The position numbers and the translations under genes are program-made. Under the pieces are notes generated by a model. It searched no databases, had not been told where the DNA came from, and worked only from the letters and a program-made list of their open reading frames with translations. A stretch of 64,000 nt of DNA, taken from positions 1 to 64,000 of the forward strand of contig JAUCZK010000007.1 in NCBI GenBank assembly GCA_030373145.1, given 5' to 3'. Shown here one piece after another: positions 24,618-32,450 of the stretch. The stretch comes from Cyanobium sp. CZS48M. GTDB lineage: Bacteria; Cyanobacteriota; Cyanobacteriia; PCC-6307; Cyanobiaceae. Position 1 is the first letter of the stretch. Each line of letters opens with the position of its first letter.

Positions 24618-25371
24618 GGCTGGCGTCGACGCCAGATCCGCGCCAGGTACAGGCCCCCGAGAGTGCGCAGGATCACCGCCCCGGCCCGGAGGCTGCCCAG
24701 CAGCGAGCCGGAGATCTTGGAACGCCCCCCTGGCGCGGCCGATAACCCACCGGCACTTCGCGGATACGGCAGCCCTGCTCCACCGCCCGCACCTGCATCT
24801 CGAGCGTCCAGCCAAAGCCCCGATCCCGCAGGGCGAGGGCCTCGAGGCAGGGGCGTCGGATCATGCGCATCGGACCGAGATCCCGATACCTGTGACCCCA
24901 GCCCAGCTGGATCAGGCGGGTCGCCAGGCGGTTGCCGAAGTGCTGCAGCGGGGTCATCGCCCGCCGACCCTCCGCCCCAGCCAGGCGGTTACCCAGCACC
25001 AGATCCGCTTCTGCCGCCGCCGCCAGCAACCTGGGCAGCGCCGCCAGATCGTCGCTGCCGTCACCGTCGCAGAAGAAAATCCACTCCACAGCAGGCGGCA
25101 GTCCGCCCAGGCCACGCCAGCAGGCCCGGCCATAGCCCGGCCTCGGCTCAACCACCACCTCCGCGCCGGCAGCGCTGGCCACCGCCGCGGTGTCATCGCC
25201 ACTGCCGTTATCCACCACCCGGATGCGCTCCAGACCCTGACCGCGCAGCTCCTGGATCACCGCGGCGATGGCGGCGGCCTCATCGCGCGCGGGAATCAGC
25301 ACCTGCAGGGAGGCGGCGGCTGGTCTGGGCGGCTGGGGGCGAATGAGTATGGGTCGGCTCGGGCAGTTCAC
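24614..25371 (-). CDS. Family 2 glycosyltransferase, frameshifted at a G tract
   Basis: DPM1/GtrB-like GT2: LQVLIPARDEAAAIAAVIQE, DNGSGDDT, FFCDGDGSDDLAALP (the DxD), and DLGPMRMIRR. From GTG 25371 the frame reads to YRPRQGG, then becomes nonsense and stops at 24673. In the neighbouring frame the expected tail follows: RSKISGSLLGSLRAGAVILR, then TLGGLYLARIWRRRQP, and a stop at 24614-24616 overlapping the next gene's ATG. The switch lies at a run of six G (minus strand, 24725-24730); one more or two fewer G would restore the frame. This could be a sequencing error, a real mutation or slippage. Confidence 0.8.
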
Positions 25372-25451
25372 CCCAGATGTACCGGCGGGTGGGGCGATCG
25401 GATCGTGCGGCCACCCATGGGAAGGTAACGGCAGTGTTGCGGGTCGCCGCC

Positions 25452-26708
25452 ATGGGCTGGTCGCGCCCTTCCACGCGGTTCTGCATCTTCTTGACGCTGC
25501 TGAACGACCGCCTCGGGGAAAGCATCGTCTTTCCCCTGCTGCCCTTTCTGCTGGCGAGTTTCACCAGCGACGGGCGCACATTGGGCCTGCTGGCGGGCAG
25601 CTACGCCCTGGCCCAGTTCCTGTTCACCCCCCTGATCGGCGCCCTCAGCGACCGCTTCGGGCGCAAACCGGTGATCGCCGGCTGCGTCGCCGGCTCCGTG
25701 CTCGGCCTGGGCGGCTTTGCCCTCACCCTGGCCCTGCCCTGGCCGGCGGGCAGCGCCTGGCCCCTGCCGCTGCTGTTCGGCGCCCGGCTGATCGATGGGG
25801 TGAGCGGAGGCACCGCCGCCACCGCCGGCGCCGTGCTGGCCGACATCAGTCCGCCGGAGAAGCGGGCCAAGGCCTTCGGGCTGATCGGCGTGGCCTTCGG
25901 GCTCGGTTTCATCCTCGGGCCGGCCCTGGGGGGGCTGCTGGCGGGGGTGAATGTGACCCTGCCATTGCTGCTGGCGGTGGCGGTGGCGGCCGTGAACCTG
26001 GTGCTGGTGCTCACGGTGCTGCCGGAAACCCATCCCCCGGCCGCGCGCCTGGCGCTGCCGCGCAAGCGGGAGCTCAACCCTCTCACCCAGCTCGGCAGGG
26101 TGTTTCGCAATCCCCGGGTGCGGCGGCTCAGCCTGGCCTTCTTTCTGTTCTTCCTTGGCTTCAACGGCTTCACCGCCGTGCTGGTGCTCTATTTCAAGCA
26201 GGTGTTCGGCTGGGGGCCGGAGCTGGCGGCCATGGCCTTCCTGGTGGTGGGCGTGGTGGCCACGGTGGTGCAGGGCGGCCTGATCGGACCGCTGGTGCAG
26301 CGCTTCGGCGAAGGGCGCCTCAGCCTGGCCGGTCTGGGGCTGGTGGTGGTGGGCTGCCTGCTGATTCCCCTGGCCACACCGGCCAGCGCCATCCCGGTGG
26401 TGTTCACGGCGTTAGCGCTGCTGGCCTGCGGCACCGGGCTGGTCACCCCCTGCCTGCGCAGCCAGGTGTCGCGCCGGCTGGATGACAGCGGCCAGGGGGC
26501 GGCCCTGGGCAGCCTGCAGGGCCTGCAGAGCCTGGGCAGCTTCATCGGCCCACCGCTGGCGGGTCTGGCCTATGACCTGGTGGGCAAGACCAGTCCTTTC
26601 TGGACCGGCATCGCCCTGTTCCTGGTGGTGGCCCTGCTGGTGGCAGGGGGTGGACCCCTGAACAACCTTTCGGCAAGCAAGCCCGCGACAGTGCCCCCTG
26701 GCCCTTGA
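25452..26708 (+). CDS. MFS transporter
   Basis: 418 residues with about 12 hydrophobic segments. The A-motif loop is GALSDRFGRKPVI, and RLIDGVSGGTAATAGAVLADI follows, as in the DHA1/TetA-like drug and sugar efflux branches. Cargo is unknown. ATG at 25452 (MGWSRPST) begins shortly before the first helix; earlier in-frame starts exist back to 25377. It is divergent from the family 2 glycosyltransferase and 29 bp upstream of ppk. Confidence 0.88.
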   Translation: MGWSRPSTRFCIFLTLLNDRLGESIVFPLLPFLLASFTSDGRTLGLLAGSYALAQFLFTPLIGALSDRFGRKPVIAGCVAGSVLGLGGFALTLALPWPAGSAWPLPLLFGARLIDGVSGGTAATAGAVLADISPPEKRAKAFGLIGVAFGLGFILGPALGGLLAGVNVTLPLLLAVAVAAVNLVLVLTVLPETHPPAARLALPRKRELNPLTQLGRVFRNPRVRRLSLAFFLFFLGFNGFTAVLVLYFKQVFGWGPELAAMAFLVVGVVATVVQGGLIGPLVQRFGEGRLSLAGLGLVVVGCLLIPLATPASAIPVVFTALALLACGTGLVTPCLRSQVSRRLDDSGQGAALGSLQGLQSLGSFIGPPLAGLAYDLVGKTSPFWTGIALFLVVALLVAGGGPLNNLSASKPATVPPGP

Positions 26709-26737
26709 TTGCTACCTTCCCCTCAGCAGCCCCAGCC

Positions 26738-28885
26738 ATGAATTCGGCGATGAATGAACCCGTTGTGGCTCCAGAGCTCTACATCAACCGTGAGCTGAGC
26801 TGGATCGCGTTCAACAGCCGCGTGCTGGCCCAGGCCCTCGATCCCGCCACGCCATTGCTGGAGCAGGCGAAATTCAGCGCCATCTTCAGCAACAACCTCG
26901 ATGAGTTCTTCATGGTCAGGGTGGCGTCCCTGAAGTCGCAATTGGAGGCCGGTCTCTCCACCCTCAGCGACGACGGTCTCACCCCCAGGCAGCAGCTGGA
27001 GGCGATCCAGCAGAAACTACGGCCGCTGCTGAAGCAGCAGCAGGACCACTACCGCCATCACCTCAAACAGGAGCTGTTCGAGCAGGGCGTTCAGCTGATC
27101 GACTACCAGCGGCTGAACAAGCAGCAGAAGACCTGGGTCAACACCTACTTCCAGACCGCCATCTTCCCGGTGCTCACACCCCTGGCGGTGGACCCGGCCC
27201 ATCCTTTCCCGTTCATGAGCAACCTCAGCTTGAACGTGGCGGCACTGATCCGCGATCCCGACACCAAGCAGCAGCAGTTCGCCCGGGTGAAGGTGCCCAC
27301 CAAGACCCTGGCGCGCTTCGTGGAAATTCCCACCGAGCTCTGCAGCCGCGAGCCCTCCCCCGTCTACACCGTGGTGCCCCTGGAGCAGGTGGTGGCCTTC
27401 AACCTGCAGCTGCTCTTCCCGGGCATGACGATCGAGGGGCATTACTTCTTCCGCATCACCCGCGACGCCGACCTGGAGCTGCGTGATCTGGAGGCCGACG
27501 ACCTGATGGAGGCCCTGCAGGAGGGCCTGCGCAAACGCCGCCGCGGCGGCGAGGTGGTGCGGCTCGAGGTGGCCGATGAGATGCCCGATGAGGTGGTGGA
27601 CCTGCTGATAGAGGGCACCGCCGTGGATCCGGCCGACCTCTACCGGGTCAATGGACCGCTGGGGCTCGACGACCTGATGCGCCTGCTGGCGATCCCCCTG
27701 CCCCAGCTCAAGGACAAACCCCACCAGGGCCGCACCGCCACGGCCCTGGCCCGGGCGCAGAAGAGCCGCCTGGGGGATGGCTCGATCAAGGCGGAGGAGT
27801 TCGAGAGCATCTTCGCGGCGATCCGGCGCAGCGATGTGCTGCTCCAGCACCCCTACGACCTCTTCTCCACCTCGGTGGAGGAGTTCATCGGTCAGGCCGC
27901 CGATGACCCCTCGGTGCTGGCCATCAAGATGACCCTCTACCGCACCTCGAAGGATTCACCGATCATCGCGGCGCTGATCCGCGCCGCCGAGAACGGCAAG
28001 CAGGTGATGGCCCTGGTGGAGCTCAAGGCCCGCTTCGACGAGGACAACAACATCCAGTGGGCGCGTCAGCTGGAGCACTCCGGCGTTCACGTGGTCTATG
28101 GCGTACTGGGCCTCAAGACCCACACCAAGATCATGCTGGTGGTGCGCAAGGAAAAAGAGCGCCTGCGCAGCTATGTGCACATCGGCACCGGCAACTACAA
28201 CTCGAAAACCTCCAGTCTCTACACCGATATCGGCCTGCTCTCGGCCCAGCCGGAACTGGGTCAGGATCTGGTGGAGCTGTTCAACTACCTCACCGGCTTC
28301 TCGAAGCAGCAGAGCTTCCGCAGCTTGTTGGTGGCTCCCGTCACCCTGCGCAAGGGAATGGAGGCCCTGATTCAACGGGAGATCAGCCATGCCCGCGAGG
28401 GCAAGGGCGGACACATCCGCGCCAAGATGAATGCCCTGGTGGATCCAGCCATCATCGCCCTGCTCTATGAAGCCTCCCAGGCCGGGGTGGTGATCGAGCT
28501 GGTGATCCGCGGCATGTGCTGCCTGAGGCCCGGGGTGCCCGGCGTGAGCGAAACGATCCAGGTGATCAGCATCATCGGCCGCTTTCTCGAGCACTCGCGC
28601 ATGTTCTGGTTCGCCAATGCCGGTGAGGCGGAGATGTACATCGGCAGTGCCGATTGGATGCCCCGCAACCTGGATCGCCGCGTCGAAGCGGTGACACCGA
28701 TCAAGAATCCGCAGCTGCGGGGCCAGCTGGAGCGCCTGCTGGACACCTATCAGAACGACGACTGCGCCGCCTGGGACATGCAGAGCGACGGCAGCTTCAT
28801 CCAGCGCAAGCCCAGCGGCGAACCCCGCTGCGCCCAGCTGGATCTGATCAAGCAATGGCGCACGGGTCTGGCGGCCCCGGCCTGA
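26738..28885 (+). CDS. ppk1: Polyphosphate kinase 1
   Basis: 715 residues, normal Ppk1 length. N-terminal YINRELSWIAFNSRVL, the AHPFPFMSNLSLN block, then HPYDLFSTSVEEFI, IKMTLYRTSKDSPI, the catalytic HTKIMLVVRKE and YVHIGTGNYNSKTSSLYTDI (autophosphorylated His), and WMPRNLDRRVEAVTPI. It reversibly transfers ATP gamma-phosphate to polyphosphate. ATG 26738 chosen; a second ATG lies at 26750. An NtcA-like palindrome follows 30 bp after the stop, belonging to the next gene. Confidence 0.96.
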   Translation: MNSAMNEPVVAPELYINRELSWIAFNSRVLAQALDPATPLLEQAKFSAIFSNNLDEFFMVRVASLKSQLEAGLSTLSDDGLTPRQQLEAIQQKLRPLLKQQQDHYRHHLKQELFEQGVQLIDYQRLNKQQKTWVNTYFQTAIFPVLTPLAVDPAHPFPFMSNLSLNVAALIRDPDTKQQQFARVKVPTKTLARFVEIPTELCSREPSPVYTVVPLEQVVAFNLQLLFPGMTIEGHYFFRITRDADLELRDLEADDLMEALQEGLRKRRRGGEVVRLEVADEMPDEVVDLLIEGTAVDPADLYRVNGPLGLDDLMRLLAIPLPQLKDKPHQGRTATALARAQKSRLGDGSIKAEEFESIFAAIRRSDVLLQHPYDLFSTSVEEFIGQAADDPSVLAIKMTLYRTSKDSPIIAALIRAAENGKQVMALVELKARFDEDNNIQWARQLEHSGVHVVYGVLGLKTHTKIMLVVRKEKERLRSYVHIGTGNYNSKTSSLYTDIGLLSAQPELGQDLVELFNYLTGFSKQQSFRSLLVAPVTLRKGMEALIQREISHAREGKGGHIRAKMNALVDPAIIALLYEASQAGVVIELVIRGMCCLRPGVPGVSETIQVISIIGRFLEHSRMFWFANAGEAEMYIGSADWMPRNLDRRVEAVTPIKNPQLRGQLERLLDTYQNDDCAAWDMQSDGSFIQRKPSGEPRCAQLDLIKQWRTGLAAPA

Positions 28886-28914
28886 TCGATCCGGGCCCCG
28901 AACCTGACATCTGA

Positions 28915-28930
28915 TGTAATCATCGCTACA
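28915..28930 (+). promoter_or_regulatory. NtcA-type palindrome upstream of the sigma factor gene
   Basis: TGTAATCATCGCTACA matches TGTA-N8-TACA, the consensus for the nitrogen regulator NtcA. It lies about 140 bp before the sigma factor start. No perfect TAN3T box is found 22-23 nt downstream; TAACTC at 28956 is the nearest. Function is predicted only. Confidence 0.5.
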
Positions 28931-29068
28931 CCAGTTGCAGAATTGGCATCATGGATAACTCAATGAAGAAAAATTGTCCTGCTCCTTTAGGGTATTTTCG
29001 GATTCATACAGCAGCCAACCTCCCGACCCTGCTACATTCCGCCCACAACACATCCGGAGGCTGGGGTG

Positions 29069-30049
29069 ATGGGGACACCTTTGCAATCCACCCCTGCCAC
29101 AGGGCTCGCTCCCAAAAAAGCGAAAACCGCGGCACGGGCGGCCCAGCCCAAAACCGGAGGTGGCCGGCTCAGCGCTGATTCGATCGGCTGGTACCTCAGC
29201 AACATCGGCCGTGTTCCGCTGCTCACGGCAGCGGAAGAAATTGAGCTGGCTCACCACGTTCAGGCGATGAAATGTCTGCTTGAACTACCGGACGCTTCCC
29301 TCACCCCCCGCCAGCGTCATCAGATCCGCATGGGCGGCCGAGCCCGCGACCGCATGATGGCCGCCAACCTGCGGCTGGTGGTGAGCGTCGCCAAGAAATA
29401 TCAGAATCAGGGATTGGAGCTGCTGGATCTCGTCCAGGAGGGGGCGATCGGGCTGGAGCGGGCCGTCGATAAGTTCGATCCCGCCATGGGCTACAAGTTC
29501 TCCACCTATGCCTACTGGTGGATTCGTCAGGGCATGACCCGGGCCATTGACAACAGCGCGCGCACGATTCGCCTGCCCATTCATGTGAGTGAAAAACTCT
29601 CGAAGATGCGCCGCATCACCCGGGAGCTCTCGCACCGTTTCGGCCGTCAGCCCAACCGGCTGGAGCTCTCCCATGCCATGGGCATGGACATCAAGGATCT
29701 GGAGGATCTGATTTCCCAGAGCGCCCCCTGCGCCTCCCTCGATGCCCACGCCAGGGGCGAAGAGGATCGCAGCACCCTCGGTGAGCTGATCGCCGATCCG
29801 GCCAGCAACGAGCCCATGGATCACATGGACCGCTCGATCCAGAAGGAGCACCTCAGCGCCTGGCTCTCCCAGCTCAACGAGCGCGAACAGGAGATCCTGC
29901 GCCTGCGCTTCGGCCTGGAGGGCAAAGAACCCCTCACCCTCGCTGAGATCGGCCGCAAGATCAATGTTTCGCGTGAACGGGTGCGCCAGCTGGAGGCCAA
30001 GGCGATCATGAAACTGCGGCTGATGAGCAACCTGCAGCAGGCCGCCTGA
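29069..30049 (+). CDS. Group 2 RNA polymerase sigma factor (sigma-70 family)
   Basis: 326 residues. Region 1.2 DSIGWYLSNIGRVPLLTAAEE, region 2 NLRLVVSVAKKYQNQGLELL and FSTYAYWWIRQGMTRAIDNS, region 4 LRLRFGLEGKEPLTLAEIGR and VSRERVRQLEAKAIMKLR. No long N-terminal acidic region 1.1, hence group 2 rather than the housekeeping factor. ATG 29069 was chosen over GTG 29066 because GGAGG (29056-29060) is 8 nt upstream. In other cyanobacteria some group 2 factors (SigE) are NtcA-dependent, which fits the palindrome upstream. Which Sig letter it represents cannot be set here. Confidence 0.92.
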   Translation: MGTPLQSTPATGLAPKKAKTAARAAQPKTGGGRLSADSIGWYLSNIGRVPLLTAAEEIELAHHVQAMKCLLELPDASLTPRQRHQIRMGGRARDRMMAANLRLVVSVAKKYQNQGLELLDLVQEGAIGLERAVDKFDPAMGYKFSTYAYWWIRQGMTRAIDNSARTIRLPIHVSEKLSKMRRITRELSHRFGRQPNRLELSHAMGMDIKDLEDLISQSAPCASLDAHARGEEDRSTLGELIADPASNEPMDHMDRSIQKEHLSAWLSQLNEREQEILRLRFGLEGKEPLTLAEIGRKINVSRERVRQLEAKAIMKLRLMSNLQQAA

Positions 30050-30125
30050 ATCTGGCCCGACTGAACCCGGGCCGTCTAAGCCCTGGCCACTGCCAACCTG
30101 GACCCCGACTGTCGGGTGTCAGGCT

Positions 30126-30773
30126 GTGATCGGAGTGGTGTTGGTGCTGCTCTGGCTGGGCGCTGTGCTGGGCCTGGCGCTGGGGGCGAGGCGGCGCTGG
30201 CCTGATCAGCCCGAGTGGAGCCGCAAGCTGCTGCACATCGGCACCGGACCGGTGGTGCTGATCGCCTGGGCCACCGGGATCGATCGCTGGATTGCCCTGC
30301 CGGCGGCCGCTGTGGTCACCCTGCTGGCAGCCCTGAACCACCGCTATCGCCTGCTGCCAGCCATCGAGGACGTGGGCCGCCACAGCTATGGAACGGTGGC
30401 CTACGGCGCCTCAATCACCCTGCTGCTGGCGCTGTTCTGGCCGGCCCAGCCCCAGGCGGTGGCGGCGGGGGTGCTGGTGATGGCCCTGGGAGATGGCCTC
30501 GCCGGGCTGCTGGGACCGCTGATCCCCTCACCGAGCTGGCAGATCCTGGGCCAGCGCAAATCCGTGGTGGGCACCACAGCCATGGCCGGCACAGCGCTGC
30601 TGGTGCTGCTGCTGCTGCGTCAGCTGGGGGGCACAGGGCCCGGCCCTGGCGCCCTGGTGCTGATCAGCCTGGCGGCCACCCTGCTGGAGCAGCTGGCCGT
30701 GCTCGGTCTCGACAACCTCACGGTGCCTGTGGTCACGGGGCTGCTCTGGAGCTGGCTGGCGCTCAGGCCCTGA
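30126..30773 (+). CDS. Phytol/dolichol kinase-family membrane protein
   Basis: 215 residues with about six hydrophobic segments. Motifs PEWSRKLLHIGTGPVVLIAW, ALGDGLAGLLG and GQRKSVVGT are those of the CTP-dependent phytol/polyprenol kinase family (VTE5-like), which phosphorylates phytol released from chlorophyll for tocopherol or chlorophyll salvage. GTG start. Its 3' end overlaps the convergent gene at 30763 by 11 nt. Confidence 0.8.
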   Translation: MIGVVLVLLWLGAVLGLALGARRRWPDQPEWSRKLLHIGTGPVVLIAWATGIDRWIALPAAAVVTLLAALNHRYRLLPAIEDVGRHSYGTVAYGASITLLLALFWPAQPQAVAAGVLVMALGDGLAGLLGPLIPSPSWQILGQRKSVVGTTAMAGTALLVLLLLRQLGGTGPGPGALVLISLAATLLEQLAVLGLDNLTVPVVTGLLWSWLALRP

Positions 30774-31104
30774 GCATCCCCTCACAGCGGTGCTGCCAGT
30801 CGAGGGAGGTGCCAAGACCGGCCACCACCAGGCGATCGCTGGGCTCGGCCTTGAGGCGCAGCTGCCACTGGCGGATCACTTCGGCCCGCTCCATCCAGGC
30901 CTGCAGCACCGTGGTCTGGATGCCCTCGGCATCCCAGCCCCGCTGCCGGGCAGAACCCAGGGCCCAGCCGAGCAGATCATCCAGCTGAAAGGGCCGAAAG
31001 CCGGCGAAGACCGGCCCTGTGGGTTCCTTGGCCGCGCCACTCTGCTCGAGATAGAACAGCTGCAGCGGTTCGCTCAAGCCACAGAATTGCAGGAGATACG
31101 ACAT
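30763..31104 (-). CDS. Conserved-looking hypothetical protein
   Basis: 113 residues from MSYLLQFCGLSEPLQLFYLE. Soluble, with a predicted helical C-terminal half (TTVLQAWMERAEVIRQWQLR). No family recognised. ATG 31104 is preferred over an in-frame start at 31149. It is convergent with the phytol-kinase-like gene and lies downstream of the DAHP synthase terminator on the same strand, so it likely has its own promoter. Confidence 0.6.
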   Translation of the reverse strand: MSYLLQFCGLSEPLQLFYLEQSGAAKEPTGPVFAGFRPFQLDDLLGWALGSARQRGWDAEGIQTTVLQAWMERAEVIRQWQLRLKAEPSDRLVVAGLGTSLDWQHRCEGMLRA

Positions 31105-31177
31105 CAAATAGCCTCCCGATGCATCAGCGGATGCCTCATGGAAGGGCAACTTAGTGCTCCAGCCAGAAACAACTGTT

Positions 31178-31196
31178 CAACAGGAACATCCTGTTG
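31178..31196. other. 7-bp hairpin upstream of the hypothetical gene
   Basis: CAACAGG-AACAT-CCTGTTG forms a perfect short stem 74 bp before the start of the minus-strand hypothetical gene. It could be an operator or an extra terminator element after the DAHP synthase gene; no T-tract is seen. Confidence 0.3.
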
Positions 31197-31206
31197 CAAC
31201 GGATGA

Positions 31207-31237
31207 TTCTGGCAGTCTCACTCTGGGAGTGCCAGAA
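31207..31237 (-). terminator. Terminator-like hairpin after DAHP synthase
   Basis: TTCTGGCA (31207-31214) pairs with TGCCAGAA (31230-31237); an inner CTC/GAG pairing extends the stem past a small bulge. It lies 10 nt beyond the DAHP synthase stop. Confidence 0.55.
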
Positions 31238-31246
31238 CTAATCCAG

Positions 31247-32320
31247 TCAGGCCGGCGCCAGCTGGCTGGCCTGGGCGCCCGCCACGGCTTCGGCCAGAGC
31301 GTCAAGCACCGTTCGGGTGGTCTCCAGGTCGATGCAGGCATCGGTGATGCTCTGGCCGTAGGCGAGCTCGCTGAGATCGGCGGGGATCGACTGATTGCCG
31401 GCCACCAGGTGGCTTTCGATCATCACGCCCATCACGTGGCGGGAACCCCCACGCACCTGGCCGGCCACCTCAGCGAGCACCTCCCCCTGGCGCCTGTAGT
31501 CCTTGTTGGAGTTGCCGTGACTGCAGTCGACCATTAACCGCGCCGGCAGCCCCTGCTTCTGCAGCGCCAAGGCCGCCTGCTCGATGGCCTCCGGGTGGTA
31601 GTTGCTGCCTCCCTTGCCGCCGCGCAGCACCAGATGGCCATCGGGGTTGCCGGTGGTGGAGACGATCGCGGCATGGCCCAGCTGGCTGATGCCCAGGAAA
31701 TGGTGGGGCTTGGAGGCGGCCTGCATGGCATGGATGGCCGTGACGGCGCTGCCGTCGGTGCCGTTCTTGAAGCCGATCGGCATCGACAGGCCCGAGGCCA
31801 TTTCCCGGTGGGTCTGGCTTTCGGTGGTGCGCGCCCCGATCGCTGTCCAGCCGATCAGATCGGCGATGTACTGGGGCACCACCGGATCGAGCAGCTCGGT
31901 GGCCGCGGGCAGCCCCATCTCGGCCAGGTGCACCAGCAGGCCCCGCGCCAGGCGCAGGCCGGTGTTGATGTCGTAGCTGCCGTCGAGGTGGGGATCATTG
32001 ATCAGGCCCTTCCAGCCCACGGTGGTGCGGGGCTTCTCGAAGTACACCCGCATCACCACCTCCAGCTGGTCGCGGTGGCGCTCACGCACCTCGGCGATGG
32101 CCTCGGCGTAGGCCCGGGCGGCCTCCACGTCGTGCACCGAGCAGGGACCGACGATCACCAGCAGGCGGGAATCCTGCCCATGCAGGATCGCCTTGATCCG
32201 CTCGCGGGCATCGAGCACGGTGCCGGCCGCCGTCTGGCTCAGGGGCAGTTCGCGATGGAGAACCGCCGGTGCCACCAGCGGCCGTGTCTCCACGATGTGG
32301 AGGTCGGAGGTGGTGAGCAT
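31247..32320 (-). CDS. 3-deoxy-7-phosphoheptulonate synthase (DAHP synthase, AroFGH type)
   Basis: 357 residues, class I AroFGH type. Key blocks: VIVGPCSVHDVEAARAYAEA, MRVYFEKPRTTVGWKGLIND, GARTTESQTHREMASGLSMP, GFKNGTDG, VLRGGKGGSNY and MVDCSHGNSNKDY (metal-binding His). It condenses phosphoenolpyruvate and erythrose-4-phosphate, opening the shikimate pathway. ATG 32320 gives the usual N-terminus; upstream in-frame sequence to 32380 is not family-like. It is divergent from acnB and probably subject to aromatic amino acid feedback. Confidence 0.95.
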   Translation of the reverse strand: MLTTSDLHIVETRPLVAPAVLHRELPLSQTAAGTVLDARERIKAILHGQDSRLLVIVGPCSVHDVEAARAYAEAIAEVRERHRDQLEVVMRVYFEKPRTTVGWKGLINDPHLDGSYDINTGLRLARGLLVHLAEMGLPAATELLDPVVPQYIADLIGWTAIGARTTESQTHREMASGLSMPIGFKNGTDGSAVTAIHAMQAASKPHHFLGISQLGHAAIVSTTGNPDGHLVLRGGKGGSNYHPEAIEQAALALQKQGLPARLMVDCSHGNSNKDYRRQGEVLAEVAGQVRGGSRHVMGVMIESHLVAGNQSIPADLSELAYGQSITDACIDLETTRTVLDALAEAVAGAQASQLAPA

Positions 32321-32450
32321 GCCGGGAGCGGTCGTGAACCGAGGTCCAATCCCACACCTTAGAGAGTCCCTTCGCAGCATCTTTGGCAGCGACGGTGACT
32401 GAGGAGGGGCCCTCGGCCAGAAACAATGGGCTTATCTCCGTCGTTTCGCC

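Noticed and set aside
23841-25346. A 501-residue plus-strand open frame
   Set aside because: Antisense to two glycosyltransferases; low-complexity Gln/Pro/Arg composition typical of high-GC shadow frames.
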